Assembly (NCBI RefSeq): GCF_022171985.1 | Contig: NZ_JAJVHF010000004.1 | Location: forward strand, 294,668 to 358,667 | Length of the DNA stretch: 64,000 nucleotides | Source of the DNA: Huaxiibacter chinensis | GTDB lineage: Bacteria > Pseudomonadota > Gammaproteobacteria > Enterobacterales > Enterobacteriaceae | Direction: 5' to 3' | In this document: piece after piece, positions 25,923 through 35,365 of the stretch | Position numbering within the stretch: the stretch's first letter is position 1 | How the letters are laid out: the number at the start of each line of letters is the position of its first letter | Notes under the pieces: generated by a model | Databases searched by the model: none | What the model was told of the DNA's origin: nothing | Seen by the model: only the letters and a program-made list of their open reading frames with translations | Made by a program: the position numbers and the translations under genes

Positions 25923-27086
25923 TTAGCGTGCCGCTTCGTAGATGCGACGGCTCACGTCCAGGGTAATGTCTTTATGTTCACCCAGTTGCGTCATGCCATG
26001 CTCTTCTAGTTTTGCCAGCAGCGCCGGGATAGAGCTACCGTCGAGGCCGTAGCCGGAAAGACGTGTAGGCACGCCCATCTGTTCAAAGAAGTTGCGTGTC
26101 GCTTCGATAGCCGCGTCGATGCGCGCGTCGTCAGAACCTTCGGTGATGTTCCAGACGCGCTCGGCATACTGCAGCAATTTAGCGCGTTTTGTGTCGCGTT
26201 TTTCATTCCACAGGGCAGGTAGAACAACCGCCAGCGTTTGTGCGTGATCCAGACCGTGCATTGCCGTCAGTTCATGGCCCAGCATGTGGGTGGCCCAGTC
26301 CTGCGGAACGCCTGCACCGATCAGGCCGTTCAGCGCCTGCGTTGCTGCCCACATCACGTTGGCACGTACGTCATAATTTTCCGGGTCTTTCAGCGCTTTC
26401 GGGCCATCTTCAACCAGCGTCAGCAGAATACCTTCCGCGAAGCGATCCTGAATTTTGCCGTTTACCGGATAGGTCACGTACTGCTCAACGGTATGCACGA
26501 AGGCATCGACCACGCCGTTTGCGACCTGACGCGGCGGCAGGGTGTAGGTATATACCGGGTCCAGAACGGCAAAGACAGGCTGAACGTGATCGTTCATAAA
26601 GGCCTGTTTGTCGCCGGTGGTTTTACGGGAGATCACCGCGCCTTTGTTGGATTCAGAGCCCGTCGCGGGCAGGGTCAGGACCGATCCCATCGGAATGGCG
26701 CGGGTGATTTCGCTGCCGCCGGTTTGCAGGATATGCCACGGGTCAACGCCGTCGGCGTAATGCGCCGCTGCGGCGATAAATTTTGTCCCGTCCAGCACCG
26801 AACCCCCGCCAACCGCCAGCAGGAAGGTGACGTTATCGTCACGGGCAATCTTGACCGCGTTCATCAGCGTTTCGTAAGACGGGTTTGGCTCGATGCCGCC
26901 AAATTCGCGCACGTCCATGCCTTCCAGGGCGCTATAGACCTGGTCCAGCACGCCGGTTTTCTTCACGCTGCCGCCGCCGTAGGTGATCAACACGCGAGCG
27001 TCAGCAGGGATCTGATCGCGCAGCCCGGCGATGGAATTTTTACCAAACAGAATGCGGGTAGGTGTATGCAGATTAAAGTTATTCAT
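25923..27086 (-). CDS. yqhD: NADPH-dependent aldehyde reductase / alcohol dehydrogenase
   Basis: This 387-residue iron/zinc-type group III alcohol dehydrogenase reduces glyoxal, methylglyoxal, butanal and other aldehydes with NADPH. The nucleotide-binding YGGGSVKKTGVLDQVY and AVGGGSVLDGTKFIAAA are typical. Metal ligands lie in DAFVHTVEQY and HMLGHELTAMHGLDHAQ. The start at MNNFNLHTPTRI (27086) has AGGGAACG upstream and matches E. coli YqhD. It is divergent from yqhC and forms an operon with dkgA. It adds a chromosomal aldehyde defence next to the island's formaldehyde genes. Confidence 0.97.
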   Translation of the reverse strand: MNNFNLHTPTRILFGKNSIAGLRDQIPADARVLITYGGGSVKKTGVLDQVYSALEGMDVREFGGIEPNPSYETLMNAVKIARDDNVTFLLAVGGGSVLDGTKFIAAAAHYADGVDPWHILQTGGSEITRAIPMGSVLTLPATGSESNKGAVISRKTTGDKQAFMNDHVQPVFAVLDPVYTYTLPPRQVANGVVDAFVHTVEQYVTYPVNGKIQDRFAEGILLTLVEDGPKALKDPENYDVRANVMWAATQALNGLIGAGVPQDWATHMLGHELTAMHGLDHAQTLAVVLPALWNEKRDTKRAKLLQYAERVWNITEGSDDARIDAAIEATRNFFEQMGVPTRLSGYGLDGSSIPALLAKLEEHGMTQLGEHKDITLDVSRRIYEAAR

Positions 27087-27280
27087 GTCTCGTTCCCTTA
27101 TGTGGGTGAAAATCGTGGTGGCGCAGAAGGCGACCTGATGGGGGCCATTGTGGGCGTCACGGGCGATCCGCTCAATGCACATTCCTGCCGTTGTCTTGCC
27201 CATTTCTACAGAGGACTGGAGAAAAAGCGTAAAAGTGCGCACACTGTTCAGGTCAAATACTGGGCCAGGAGTCAGCGTTA

Positions 27281-28180
27281 ATGAACCGCGAAGAGACGTG
27301 TCAGCTGTTAACGAAGCAAATTAACAGGCTGAAAGTGAAAGAAAATATGCTGAGTCATTTGCTGCCGGATGTGCGCCTTCTCTATGGCACTCAGCCAGGG
27401 ACGCGCACGCCGGTGATGTATCAGCCAGGCATCGTATTTCTCTTTTCGGGTCATAAAATTGGCTATATCAATGAACGCGTGTTTCGCTATGACACCAATG
27501 AATATCTGCTCCTGACGGTGCCTTTACCCTTCGAATGTGAAACCTTCGCGACAGACGCCGTGCCTTTGGCGGGCATTCGCCTGAATGTCGATATTCTGCA
27601 ATTGCAGGAATTATTGATGGATATCGGCGAGGACGAGCTGTTCCAGCCGGCAATGGCCGCCAGCGGGATTAATTCAGCCCGCCTTTCCGACGAAATTTTG
27701 TGCGCGATAGAACGTCTGCTGGATGTGATGGAGCGCCCGCTGGATGCACGCATCCTGGGTAAACAGATTATCCGTGAAATCCTGTATCACGTGCTGCTGG
27801 GGCCTGGCGGTGGTGCGTTGCTTGCGCTGGTGAGCCGTCAGACGCATTTCAGTTTGATCAGCCGCGTACTCAAGCGTATCGAAAGCCAGTACACCGAAAA
27901 TCTCAGCGTTGATGAACTGGCCTCAGAAGCGAATATGAGCGTATCGGCGTTCCACCATAACTTTAAATCCGTAACCAGCACCTCGCCGTTGCAGTATCTG
28001 AAAAGCTACCGCCTGCATAAGGCACGTATGCTCATGATCCACGACGGTATGAAGGCCAGTGCCGCCGCCATGCGCGTGGGTTATGAAAGCGCCTCGCAGT
28101 TCAGCCGGGAGTTCAAACGCTATTTTGGCGTGACGCCGGGCGAGGATGCGGCGCGAATCAGAATGATGCAGGGTATGTAA
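27281..28180 (+). CDS. yqhC: AraC-family activator of yqhD-dkgA
   Basis: This 299-residue regulator is divergently placed from yqhD, as in E. coli. The N-terminal AraC_N domain is the sensing part; cysteines here (CETF) may matter because YqhC responds to glyoxal and other electrophiles. The C-terminal double HTH includes [20 protein letters not shown] and [20 protein letters not shown]. It should bind the 194-bp divergent intergenic region. Confidence 0.95.
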   Translation: MNREETCQLLTKQINRLKVKENMLSHLLPDVRLLYGTQPGTRTPVMYQPGIVFLFSGHKIGYINERVFRYDTNEYLLLTVPLPFECETFATDAVPLAGIRLNVDILQLQELLMDIGEDELFQPAMAASGINSARLSDEILCAIERLLDVMERPLDARILGKQIIREILYHVLLGPGGGALLALVSRQTHFSLISRVLKRIESQYTENLSVDELASEANMSVSAFHHNFKSVTSTSPLQYLKSYRLHKARMLMIHDGMKASAAAMRVGYESASQFSREFKRYFGVTPGEDAARIRMMQGM

Positions 28181-28223
28181 AGAGAGGGAAAGGGCGGGCG
28201 CGCTCAGCGTCGCCCGGCTTTCT

Positions 28224-28883
28224 TCAGGCGTTACCGTATTTCTTTTTGATAACGACCACGATGGTGCCAATCAGGCCCGCAACCAACAGGAAAATTGGCA
28301 GAATCAACAGGAAGGTCATTACCTGATCTTCGTGACGTTTCACAAAGGGGATCATATTCAGCGCATAGCCCAGCGAGGTGACCACACCGACCCATAACAG
28401 GGCGCTCAGCCAGTTAAAGAACTGGAAGCGACGGTTGGAAAGACCGGAGATACCCGCCATTGTAGGTAGCAGGGTGCGCACAAAGGCCAGGAATCGTCCC
28501 GCCAGCAGCGCCAGCAGGCCGTGTCGGTCAAACATGCAGGTCGCACGCTGATGATATTTGTGAGGCAGCTGCGCCAGCCAGCCTTTGACCATGCGGGTAT
28601 TGCCCAGCCAGCGGCCCTGCAAATAGCTTAGCCAGCAGCCCAGGCTGGCCGCACAGGTCAGGATAAACATGGTGGGGGCAAAATCCATCACCCCTTTACC
28701 GATCAATGCCCCAGCCAACAGCAACAGGCTGTCACCCGGTAAAAACGAGGCGGGAAGAAGTCCATTTTCCAGAAATAAAGTCGCAAACATCACAAAATAG
28801 ACGACCCCTACGACATGGGGATCCGCCAGAGCGGCAAAATCGTGTTGCCAAAGTGCCGCAATAATATCTTGAATAACAGCCAT
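28224..28883 (-). CDS. yghB: DedA-family inner-membrane protein
   Basis: This 219-residue protein has about five hydrophobic segments. It carries the DedA motifs [20 protein letters not shown] and FRxxP-like [18 protein letters not shown], with Glu and Arg residues needed for function in E. coli YghB/YqjA. Those proteins support proton-motive-force homeostasis, lipid handling and drug tolerance. It lies between yqhC (convergent) and metC, in the same order as in E. coli. Confidence 0.95.
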   Translation of the reverse strand: MAVIQDIIAALWQHDFAALADPHVVGVVYFVMFATLFLENGLLPASFLPGDSLLLLAGALIGKGVMDFAPTMFILTCAASLGCWLSYLQGRWLGNTRMVKGWLAQLPHKYHQRATCMFDRHGLLALLAGRFLAFVRTLLPTMAGISGLSNRRFQFFNWLSALLWVGVVTSLGYALNMIPFVKRHEDQVMTFLLILPIFLLVAGLIGTIVVVIKKKYGNA

Positions 28884-29028
28884 GGACTTTCCTGTGGAAC
28901 AGCAGACGCGGGTAGAGGGCTATTGTACTCCTTTTTGTCACGTCTGGTTTGATCACGGACGCAACTAACCAAGACTTTTCCCTTGCAGTGTTCACAAAAG
29001 AGTCCAGGAGTACATTTCTGCCTGCACT

Positions 29029-30216
29029 TTACACGATGCGCTCAAATCCTGCCGCTAAATCCGCAATCAGATCGTCAACATTTTCTAAACCAATATGCAG
29101 TCGGATAAGGGTGCCGGTAAAATCCGCCTCGCTACCCGGACGCAGGGCCGTGATCTGTTCAGGCTGGTTAGGCAGAATTAACGATTCATAGCCTCCCCAG
29201 GAGTAGGCCATGCTGAAGAGCGAAAAATGATCCAGATAGGCGGCCAGCGCTGCATCATCAAGACGTTGATTGAGCACAAAAGAGAACAGCCCGCTGCTTC
29301 CGGTAAAGTCTCGTTGCCAGAATTCATGACCTTTACTGCCCGGCAGGGCAGGATGATTCACCCGGGCAACCTGCGGATGCTGCGAAAGCCATTGCGCCAC
29401 CTTCAGGCTGCTTTCATGATGCTGGCGCAGACGGACGCCCAAAGTGCGTATTCCCCGGCTGGTCATGTACGCCGTATCCGCATCTACCATTTGCCCCATC
29501 AGGTACGCATTTTCGCGTAGCTGATCCCAGCAGCGGGCGTTTGAAACCGCCGTGCCAATCATGCCATCAGAGTGGCCGATCAGATATTTGGTCGCGGCCT
29601 GAATCGAGATATCAATATCAAAATCGAGTGCCTTAAACAGCACGCCAGCAGCCCAGGTATTATCGATCATGATGATTGCATCGGGCGCAACGCTTCGCAC
29701 GGCGGTAACGATGGCAGGGACGTCGTGGACTTCCATGGTAATGGAGCCCGGGGATTCCAGAAAGACAATGCGCGTGTTGGGCTGAATCAGCTCCGCAATC
29801 CCTGCACCAATCAGCGGGTCGAACCAGCCTGTGGTGACGCCCAGTTTACGCAGAATTTTGGTGCAGAAATCCTGGCTGGGCTCGTAGGCCGTGTTGGTCA
29901 TCAGAATGTGATCGCCCTGCTCGACAAACGCCAGAATCGTATTGGCCACCGCCGCCGCACCGCAGGGGAAGAGGGCACAGCCCGCGCCGCCTTCCAGCTC
30001 GCACATGGCCTCCTGCAGAGAAAAGTGGGTCAGCGTGCCGCGACGCCCGTAAAACAGGCCGCCCTTGGCACGGTTACGCGTGGCGAGCTTCTTCTCTTCA
30101 ACGGTATCAAACACCAGTGAAGAGGCGCGCTGAATAACGCTATTTACCGAACCCTGAGTGTACTTTTTACTGCGTCCTGCCTGGACACACGTGGTATCAA
30201 GCTGTTTCTCTTTCAT
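29029..30216 (-). CDS. metC: Cystathionine beta-lyase
   Basis: This 395-residue PLP enzyme splits cystathionine to homocysteine, pyruvate and ammonia in methionine synthesis. Signatures include the N-terminal [34 protein letters not shown] (PLP-binding Asp) and [15 protein letters not shown], which holds the catalytic Lys. I place the start at 30216, matching E. coli MetC; the frame extends further upstream without support. MetJ-type boxes lie 20 to 45 bp upstream. It is divergent from exbB. Confidence 0.97.
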   Translation of the reverse strand: MKEKQLDTTCVQAGRSKKYTQGSVNSVIQRASSLVFDTVEEKKLATRNRAKGGLFYGRRGTLTHFSLQEAMCELEGGAGCALFPCGAAAVANTILAFVEQGDHILMTNTAYEPSQDFCTKILRKLGVTTGWFDPLIGAGIAELIQPNTRIVFLESPGSITMEVHDVPAIVTAVRSVAPDAIIMIDNTWAAGVLFKALDFDIDISIQAATKYLIGHSDGMIGTAVSNARCWDQLRENAYLMGQMVDADTAYMTSRGIRTLGVRLRQHHESSLKVAQWLSQHPQVARVNHPALPGSKGHEFWQRDFTGSSGLFSFVLNQRLDDAALAAYLDHFSLFSMAYSWGGYESLILPNQPEQITALRPGSEADFTGTLIRLHIGLENVDDLIADLAAGFERIV

Positions 30217-30235
30217 GTTCGCTAAGCCTGTTTTT

Positions 30236-30259
30236 ATACGTCTGGACGTCCAGACTACC
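30236..30259. promoter_or_regulatory. MetJ operator (tandem Met boxes) of metC
   Basis: Three adjoining 8-mers, ATACGTCT, GGACGTCC and AGACTACC, match the Met box AGACGTCT at seven, six and four positions. They lie just upstream of metC, the expected place for MetJ repression. Confidence 0.8.
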
Positions 30260-30388
30260 ATGAAAGTAAAAAAGTGCACTTCCTTGCTGGCTGAATAAGA
30301 CGAAAATTTTCTAAAATCCCCGACGACAAAATTTTTACTGCGTAAGCGCAAGGAAAATGAAACGATTTTGCGTCATCATGTAAATACT

Positions 30389-30408
30389 AATGAGAACGAC
30401 TATCAATT
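30389..30408. promoter_or_regulatory. Fur box of exbBD
   Basis: AATGAGAACGACTATCAATT resembles enterobacterial Fur sites and lies 60 bp upstream of exbB, as in other enterics. It should confer iron-dependent repression. Confidence 0.7.
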
Positions 30409-30467
30409 CGATGTGTTTTTGATATTATTATGCGCAGTTTTTGTGACTGACGTCCTGGAGATACAGA

Positions 30468-31199
30468 GTGGGTAATAATTTGATGCAGACGGATCTCTCC
30501 GTTTGGGGCATGTACCATCATGCTGACATCGTCGTGAAGATTGTGATGATCGGCCTGATTCTGGCATCCGTCATCACCTGGGCCATTTTTTTCAGCAAGA
30601 GCGTCGAGCTGATTTCCCAAAAGCGTCGATTGAAGCGCGAGCAGCAGCAGCTGGCTGAAGCACGCTCTTTGGATCAGGCTTCTGACATGACGTCATCCTT
30701 CCACGCAAAAAGCCTCACGACCCTGTTAGTGAATGAAGCGCAGAACGAACTGGAACTCTCCGCCGGCAGTGAAGATAACGAAGGCATCAAAGAGCGTACC
30801 GGGTTCCGTCTGGAGCGTCGTGTGGCAGCCATTGGCCGTCATATGGGCCGGGGTAATGGTTATCTGGCGACGATCGGCGCAATATCCCCGTTCGTGGGCC
30901 TGTTCGGTACCGTATGGGGCATCATGAATAGCTTCATCGGCATCGCGCAAACGCAAACAACCAACCTGGCGGTTGTCGCCCCGGGTATTGCCGAAGCCCT
31001 GCTGGCAACGGCGATTGGCCTGGTGGCCGCGATTCCTGCGGTGGTTATCTATAACATTTTTGCGCGGATGATTGGCAGCTACAAAGCCACGCTGGGTGAT
31101 GTTGCCGCACAGGTTCTGCTGCTGCAAAGCCGTGACCTGGACCTGAACGCCAGCTCGGCGAAACCGGTGCACTCTGCGTCCAAACTGCGTGTAGGTTGA
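30468..31199 (+). CDS. exbB: TonB-system energizer ExbB
   Basis: This 243-residue inner-membrane protein forms a pentameric proton channel with ExbD that powers TonB. The first helix is IVVKIVMIGLILASVITWAI. The second and third helices are in GYLATIGAISPFVGLFGTVW and ALLATAIGLVAAIPAVVIYN, containing conserved pore residues. The GTG start at 30468 has CTGGAG upstream. exbD follows four bases after the stop, so the two are co-transcribed under the Fur site upstream. Confidence 0.97.
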   Translation: MGNNLMQTDLSVWGMYHHADIVVKIVMIGLILASVITWAIFFSKSVELISQKRRLKREQQQLAEARSLDQASDMTSSFHAKSLTTLLVNEAQNELELSAGSEDNEGIKERTGFRLERRVAAIGRHMGRGNGYLATIGAISPFVGLFGTVWGIMNSFIGIAQTQTTNLAVVAPGIAEALLATAIGLVAAIPAVVIYNIFARMIGSYKATLGDVAAQVLLLQSRDLDLNASSAKPVHSASKLRVG

Positions 31200-31203
31200 T
31201 TCT

Positions 31204-31629
31204 ATGGCAATGCGTCTTAACGAAAATCTGGACGATAACGGCGAAATGCATGAAATCAACGTGACGCCGTTTATCGACGTCATGCTGGTTCTGCTGATTA
31301 TCTTTATGGTTGCAGCGCCGCTGGCGACGGTGGACGTGAAGGTGAATTTGCCTGCTTCTTCCAGCCAGCCGCAGCCCCGCCCGGAAAAACCGATCTATCT
31401 GTCGGTGAAGGCGGACAAATCCATGTTCCTGGGCAACGACCCGGTGACGGATGCATCAGTCATTCCGGCGCTGGATCAACTGACCGGCGGTAAGAAAGAC
31501 ACGACGGTCTTCTTCCGTGCAGATAAAACCGTTGATTACGAAACCATGATGCGGGTTATGGATACGCTCCATCAGGCGGGCTATCTGAAAATTGGTCTCG
31601 TTGGCGAAGAAAAAACGACAGCCAAATAA
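31204..31629 (+). CDS. exbD: TonB-system protein ExbD
   Basis: This 141-residue protein has one N-terminal membrane helix with the proton-carrying Asp in TPFIDVMLVLLIIFMVAAPL. A periplasmic domain follows (PIYLSVKADKSMFLGND, VFFRADKTVDYETMMRV). It works with ExbB and TonB in outer-membrane receptor energisation. Length matches E. coli ExbD. Confidence 0.97.
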   Translation: MAMRLNENLDDNGEMHEINVTPFIDVMLVLLIIFMVAAPLATVDVKVNLPASSSQPQPRPEKPIYLSVKADKSMFLGNDPVTDASVIPALDQLTGGKKDTTVFFRADKTVDYETMMRVMDTLHQAGYLKIGLVGEEKTTAK

Positions 31630-31635
31630 ACGCAT

Positions 31636-31663
31636 AACGGCAACCTCAGGGTTGCCGTTTTTA
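31636..31663 (+). terminator. Terminator of exbBD
   Basis: AACGGCAACC-TCAG-GGTTGCCGTT forms a ten-pair stem followed by a short T-run directly after exbD. Confidence 0.85.
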
Positions 31664-31709
31664 ATAGGTTCAGCGTCCTCTCCCTGAGGAGAGGACGGCA
31701 CACTACACC

Positions 31710-32606
31710 TTATCCCAGATGTTCACCACCACACACGCCATGCACTTCTGCCGTGACGTAGCTTGACTCCTGGCTTGCCAGATACACATAAACCGGTGCC
31801 AGCTCTGCGGGCTGACCGGCACGCTTCATCGGGGTTTGCTGACCAAACTGAGGAATTTTTTCCTGAGGCTGACCGCCGGAAATCTGCAGCGCGGTCCAGA
31901 TGGGCCCCGGAGCAACCACGTTGACGCGGATACCTTGCTCGGCAACCTGTTTTGCCAGACCACGGCTATAGTTCAGAATAGCGGCTTTGGTCGACGCATA
32001 ATCCAGCAGATGCGGGCTGGGCTGGTAAGCCTGGATTGACGAGGTCGTCACAATACTGGCACCGGCAGGGAGCAGCGGAATCGCCTCCTGAGTGATCCAG
32101 AACAGGGCCAGCACGTTTACGGCATAGGTCTGCTTGAATTGCTCCGTCGTCAGATCGGCAATCTTTTCAACAGCGGTCTGCTTCCCGGCTACCAACGCCA
32201 GAACATCCAGACCTCCCAGTGCCTCATGGGCTTTATGCACCAGCGAGCGGGCAAAGGTTTCATCGCTTAAATCGCCGGGAAGCAAGACGGCTTTTCGACC
32301 GGCTTCTTCTATCAGCTGCTTCACCTGCTGAGCATCTTCTTCTTCAGCAGGAAGGTAGTTAATCGCCACGTCCGCGCCTTCACGGGCATACGCAATGGCC
32401 GCTGCACGTCCGATACCGGAGTCACCGCCTGTCACCAACGCCTTGCGATTCGCGAGTCTGCCGCTGCCTTTGTAGCTCTCTTCGCCACAGTCTGGCACGG
32501 GGGTCATCTTCGCTTGCACCCCAGGAGCGGGCTGCTTCTGCTTAGGGTATTCGCCCGTATAATATTGGGTGGTGGGGTCCTGGATTGTCGTCTGGTTATT
32601 AGCCAT
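31710..32606 (-). CDS. yghA: SDR-family oxidoreductase YghA
   Basis: This 298-residue short-chain dehydrogenase shows [20 protein letters not shown] (cofactor glycine motif), Ser in [14 protein letters not shown] form, and the catalytic [19 protein letters not shown] (YxxxK). The N-terminal 45-residue extension ([20 protein letters not shown]) is typical of the YghA/YhdF/general-stress group. Such proteins are NAD(P)-dependent aldehyde or alcohol oxidoreductases of uncertain substrate. It is convergent with exbD as in E. coli. Confidence 0.93.
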   Translation of the reverse strand: MANNQTTIQDPTTQYYTGEYPKQKQPAPGVQAKMTPVPDCGEESYKGSGRLANRKALVTGGDSGIGRAAAIAYAREGADVAINYLPAEEEDAQQVKQLIEEAGRKAVLLPGDLSDETFARSLVHKAHEALGGLDVLALVAGKQTAVEKIADLTTEQFKQTYAVNVLALFWITQEAIPLLPAGASIVTTSSIQAYQPSPHLLDYASTKAAILNYSRGLAKQVAEQGIRVNVVAPGPIWTALQISGGQPQEKIPQFGQQTPMKRAGQPAELAPVYVYLASQESSYVTAEVHGVCGGEHLG

Positions 32607-32723
32607 TAAGATCTCCTTACTTGACTTGCGATATCAAATATTAAGTCTAGATGGCCTCACTCGTCTTAAGGCAAATTCAGGAATAACCCTAAAGCGGAGA
32701 AAGAGATAAAACAAAGAAAGGGA

Positions 32724-33167
32724 TTACGACGCGGTGGGGGTAGCGGTCTGCTGGGGGGCGACGGACTCCTCGTTCAGGGCAACAGCGGTAACGTTTGCCG
32801 TGCGGTATTCACCGTCTGCCAGCTTGCGCGTTAAACGCAGCGTTGCCGTTTCACGGGCCAGCAAATGCTGATAGTGGCTTTCAAGCCGCCCCATGATCTT
32901 CTCTTTGAGTTCGGGTTTCAGCGCGATTACCGCGTTTATCATGGCACCATAAATTTCTTCTTTCACCTGCAGAGAATATATCTCGCGGCGATTCTGCCAT
33001 TTTAAACGGACCAGCGCGGCCGGGATCGATACCAAATCTTGCGCAATACGCGCCATCTCATCATTTTTATAAGTGACCAGCGCGTCGAGATTTTGCTTTA
33101 AGATAAACTCATCGCTTTTTTGGTTATCTAAAGTCAAATAAACGTTATTGTCTTCGACATCTTTCAC
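32724..33167 (-). CDS. Hypothetical protein, translationally coupled
   Basis: This 147-residue protein is of no family I recognise. It looks soluble, acidic at the N-terminus, with a helical centre (RIAQDLVSIPAALVRLKWQN, then KEEIYGAMINAVIALKPELK) and a low-complexity Thr/Ala/Gln tail. It starts with GTG one base after the stop of the upstream gene, with GAGGA in that gene's end, so its translation is probably coupled. The neighbours on either side are core genes (yghA, yghZ), so the trio 32724-34179 is an accessory insertion relative to E. coli. Confidence 0.7.
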   Translation of the reverse strand: MKDVEDNNVYLTLDNQKSDEFILKQNLDALVTYKNDEMARIAQDLVSIPAALVRLKWQNRREIYSLQVKEEIYGAMINAVIALKPELKEKIMGRLESHYQHLLARETATLRLTRKLADGEYRTANVTAVALNEESVAPQQTATPTAS

Positions 33168-33168
33168 G

Positions 33169-33573
33169 TTAATCGTCCTCTAGTTTATAAAAGAGTGGGT
33201 TATTGGTTTCCAGGGTAATAAGATTAAGCCAAATTTTATTGCCCGCTTCGTTTATTTCTTCGGTTTTTTCAGCCATTATTTGACTTAATGCCTGGGCATC
33301 TATTTCACCTTCTGCCTGCAGATCGTTTAAAAGCGTGGCAAAGGCTTCAATTTTTACAACCCGAAATAAGCGGTCCTTAATATGCCTGTCGTGCTCTTCC
33401 AGCAGCATATTTCGGGACTTACCGCTACGGGTAACACCTATTAATATGTCGGCTTCGAAATCGTCGAGCGTTCTTTTTCCCTGAGTGAAATTAGCGTGGC
33501 TTTCTGCGCTCCCGGGTTTTGGATCCACAGAGGCAATGTGGTACCTGGCCGGGACGAGATTCTCGGGCAGCAT
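33169..33573 (-). CDS. Hypothetical protein
   Basis: This 134-residue soluble protein is unrecognised. Visible segments are LPENLVPARYHIASVDPKPG, DFEADILIGVTRSGKSRNML and an acidic C-terminus (NPLFYKLEDD). The RSGKS stretch resembles a P-loop only superficially and lacks the GxxxxGK form. The start at 33573 has AAAGGA upstream; the frame runs further to 33672 without a good site. It is coupled to the next gene (stop and GTG start one base apart) and divergent from the membrane-anchored gene at 33676. Confidence 0.65.
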   Translation of the reverse strand: MLPENLVPARYHIASVDPKPGSAESHANFTQGKRTLDDFEADILIGVTRSGKSRNMLLEEHDRHIKDRLFRVVKIEAFATLLNDLQAEGEIDAQALSQIMAEKTEEINEAGNKIWLNLITLETNNPLFYKLEDD

Positions 33574-33675
33574 TTTTATATCCTTTAACTTCAACACGGT
33601 AGGAATAGATAAGGCGTGAGATTCGTTGACAATAACATGTGGCAAATTTAAAATCAAAAAAAATGGAGCCAACCC

Positions 33676-34179
33676 ATGAACAGCATTTTTTATTCTGTCA
33701 TTACCTTACTATTACTCACAGCAGGCGTTCTTTTATTGATGCGAGAGTTCAATAAAACGAAAGGGACGCTGCATGACGCCTCTCAGCCTGAGCCTGTTCT
33801 TATGACCAAAGAAGAGGGTGAGGACCATTTTTCGGTGTTGATGAATGCCATCACGCCGGTATGGTATTGGCGCGTGAATCACGAATATATCGATTTTCTG
33901 CATGCGACAATTAAGCGCATGAAGATGACAGAAATAAACGACACGCCGGGCCTTTTCGATGCTCAGCGCCGCTGTAGCGACCTGAACTCTGCCGTCTATA
34001 AATATTATGACAATATCAAAAAGCGGTGTCTTAACGGCGAAAAGGTCTCTCATTCTGATTTGGATGTGCTGAACCTGCGCCAGTGTTTTCGCGAATTCAG
34101 TCTGGATGCCTATCCTGAGCTTGTGGTGATTGTCTGGCCTGAGTACGCCCGCCCGGTTGTCGACCCGTCTGAAGTCTGA
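33676..34179 (+). CDS. Hypothetical membrane-anchored protein
   Basis: This 167-residue protein has one N-terminal hydrophobic helix (FYSVITLLLLTAGVLLLM). A soluble part follows with several Trp and Tyr residues (ITPVWYWRVNHEYIDFLHAT) and no recognised domain. GGAGCC lies upstream of the ATG. It is divergent from the two preceding unknown genes and separated by about 100 bp, so the three may share a control region. No function is assigned. Confidence 0.65.
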   Translation: MNSIFYSVITLLLLTAGVLLLMREFNKTKGTLHDASQPEPVLMTKEEGEDHFSVLMNAITPVWYWRVNHEYIDFLHATIKRMKMTEINDTPGLFDAQRRCSDLNSAVYKYYDNIKKRCLNGEKVSHSDLDVLNLRQCFREFSLDAYPELVVIVWPEYARPVVDPSEV

Positions 34180-34213
34180 AGATTTACCCTCTTTACCGAC
34201 CGCAATCTGATGT

Positions 34214-34235
34214 CACCCCTCTCAGGAGAGGGGTG
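34214..34235. terminator. Intergenic hairpin between convergent genes
   Basis: CACCCCTCTC-AG-GAGAGGGGTG is a perfect ten-pair hairpin between the hypothetical gene and yghZ. T-runs on either strand are weak. It may act as a bidirectional terminator or be a single REP-like unit. Confidence 0.5.
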
Positions 34236-34241
34236 TGCTTC

Positions 34242-35282
34242 TTACTTATCTGATGATGCCTGCCACAAATTCAGTTCTCCGTCCGCGACGTGTCGATCGA
34301 TTCGCTTCAGTTCGTCTTCGGTAAAACGCAGATTATTTAGCGCCTGGACGTTCTCTTCTAGTTGCTCCGCACGGCTCGCGCCGATCAGCACCGAAGTGAC
34401 CCGGTCATCTTTCAGCAGCCAGCTTAATGCCATCTGCGCCATTGTTTGACCGCGCGCTTGCGCCATGTCGTTCAGCAGACGAAGACTGTTGATATTCGCC
34501 TCCGTCAGCATCTTCTCGGTCAGGCCGCGTGCTTTCTTACCCTCACGCTGCATGCGTGAATCCTCGGGGATCCCGTTGAGGTATTTTCCGGTTAACAGCC
34601 CCTGCGCCAGCGGCGTAAAGGCAATGCAGCCTGTGCCGTTCGCGGAGAGCGTGTCAAGCAAGCCGCTCTTATCCACCCAACGGTTAAGCAGGTTGTATGA
34701 AGGCTGATGGATAAGTAACGGGATTTTCCATTCACGCAGCAGGTCGGTCATCTGCCGGGTACGTTCAGGGGAGTAGGATGAAATCCCAACGTATAACGCT
34801 TTACCGCTTTGCACGGCGTGCGCCAGCGCTGAGGCGGTCTCTTCCATCGGGGTATTTTCGTCCACGCGGTGGGAATAGAAGATATCCACGTAGTCAACGC
34901 CCATGCGTTTCAGGCTTTGATCGAGGCTGGCGAGCAGATATTTGCGCGAACCGCCGGAGCCGTACGGGCCCGGCCACATATCGTAGCCCGCTTTGGTCGA
35001 GATGATTAATTCGTCACGGTATGCCGCAAAATCCTCGCGTAACAGGCGACCGAAATTCTCTTCCGCGCTGCCCGCAGGCGGGCCATAGTTATTGGCGAGA
35101 TCGAAATGGGTGATCCCCAGATCGAACGCTTTGCGCAGGAGCGCGCGTTGATTTTCGAGCGGTTGCACGTGGCCAAAACTGTGCCACAAACCAAGGGAGA
35201 GCGCGGGCAGGCGTAGCCCACTTTTGCCGCAGTAGCGGTACTGCATATTCTCATAGCGGCCAGGGTAAGCGTTCCAGGACAT
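34242..35282 (-). CDS. yghZ: L-glyceraldehyde 3-phosphate reductase (aldo-keto reductase)
   Basis: This 346-residue aldo-keto reductase of the AKR14 type reduces L-glyceraldehyde 3-phosphate and methylglyoxal with NADPH. Motifs are LPALSLGLWHSFG, GITHFDLANNYGPPAGSAEE (catalytic Asp and Tyr), ISTKAGY (Lys), IFYSHRVDENTPMEE (His) and the C-terminal VTSVLIGASRAEQLEENVQA cofactor site. It is full length relative to E. coli YghZ (346). It is divergent from yghX and adds to the aldehyde-detoxifying genes nearby. Confidence 0.96.
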   Translation of the reverse strand: MSWNAYPGRYENMQYRYCGKSGLRLPALSLGLWHSFGHVQPLENQRALLRKAFDLGITHFDLANNYGPPAGSAEENFGRLLREDFAAYRDELIISTKAGYDMWPGPYGSGGSRKYLLASLDQSLKRMGVDYVDIFYSHRVDENTPMEETASALAHAVQSGKALYVGISSYSPERTRQMTDLLREWKIPLLIHQPSYNLLNRWVDKSGLLDTLSANGTGCIAFTPLAQGLLTGKYLNGIPEDSRMQREGKKARGLTEKMLTEANINSLRLLNDMAQARGQTMAQMALSWLLKDDRVTSVLIGASRAEQLEENVQALNNLRFTEDELKRIDRHVADGELNLWQASSDK

Positions 35283-35365
35283 TCTTTCTCCTTTCTTAGG
35301 TGATGAATTTTCGAAACAGCGTTTTCATTCTATCCTTATACAATCATATTTCCGGGAGATATGCG

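Noticed and set aside
33169..33573. RSGKS segment as a possible Walker A motif
   Set aside because: It lacks the GxxxxGK[ST] spacing and a Walker B partner.
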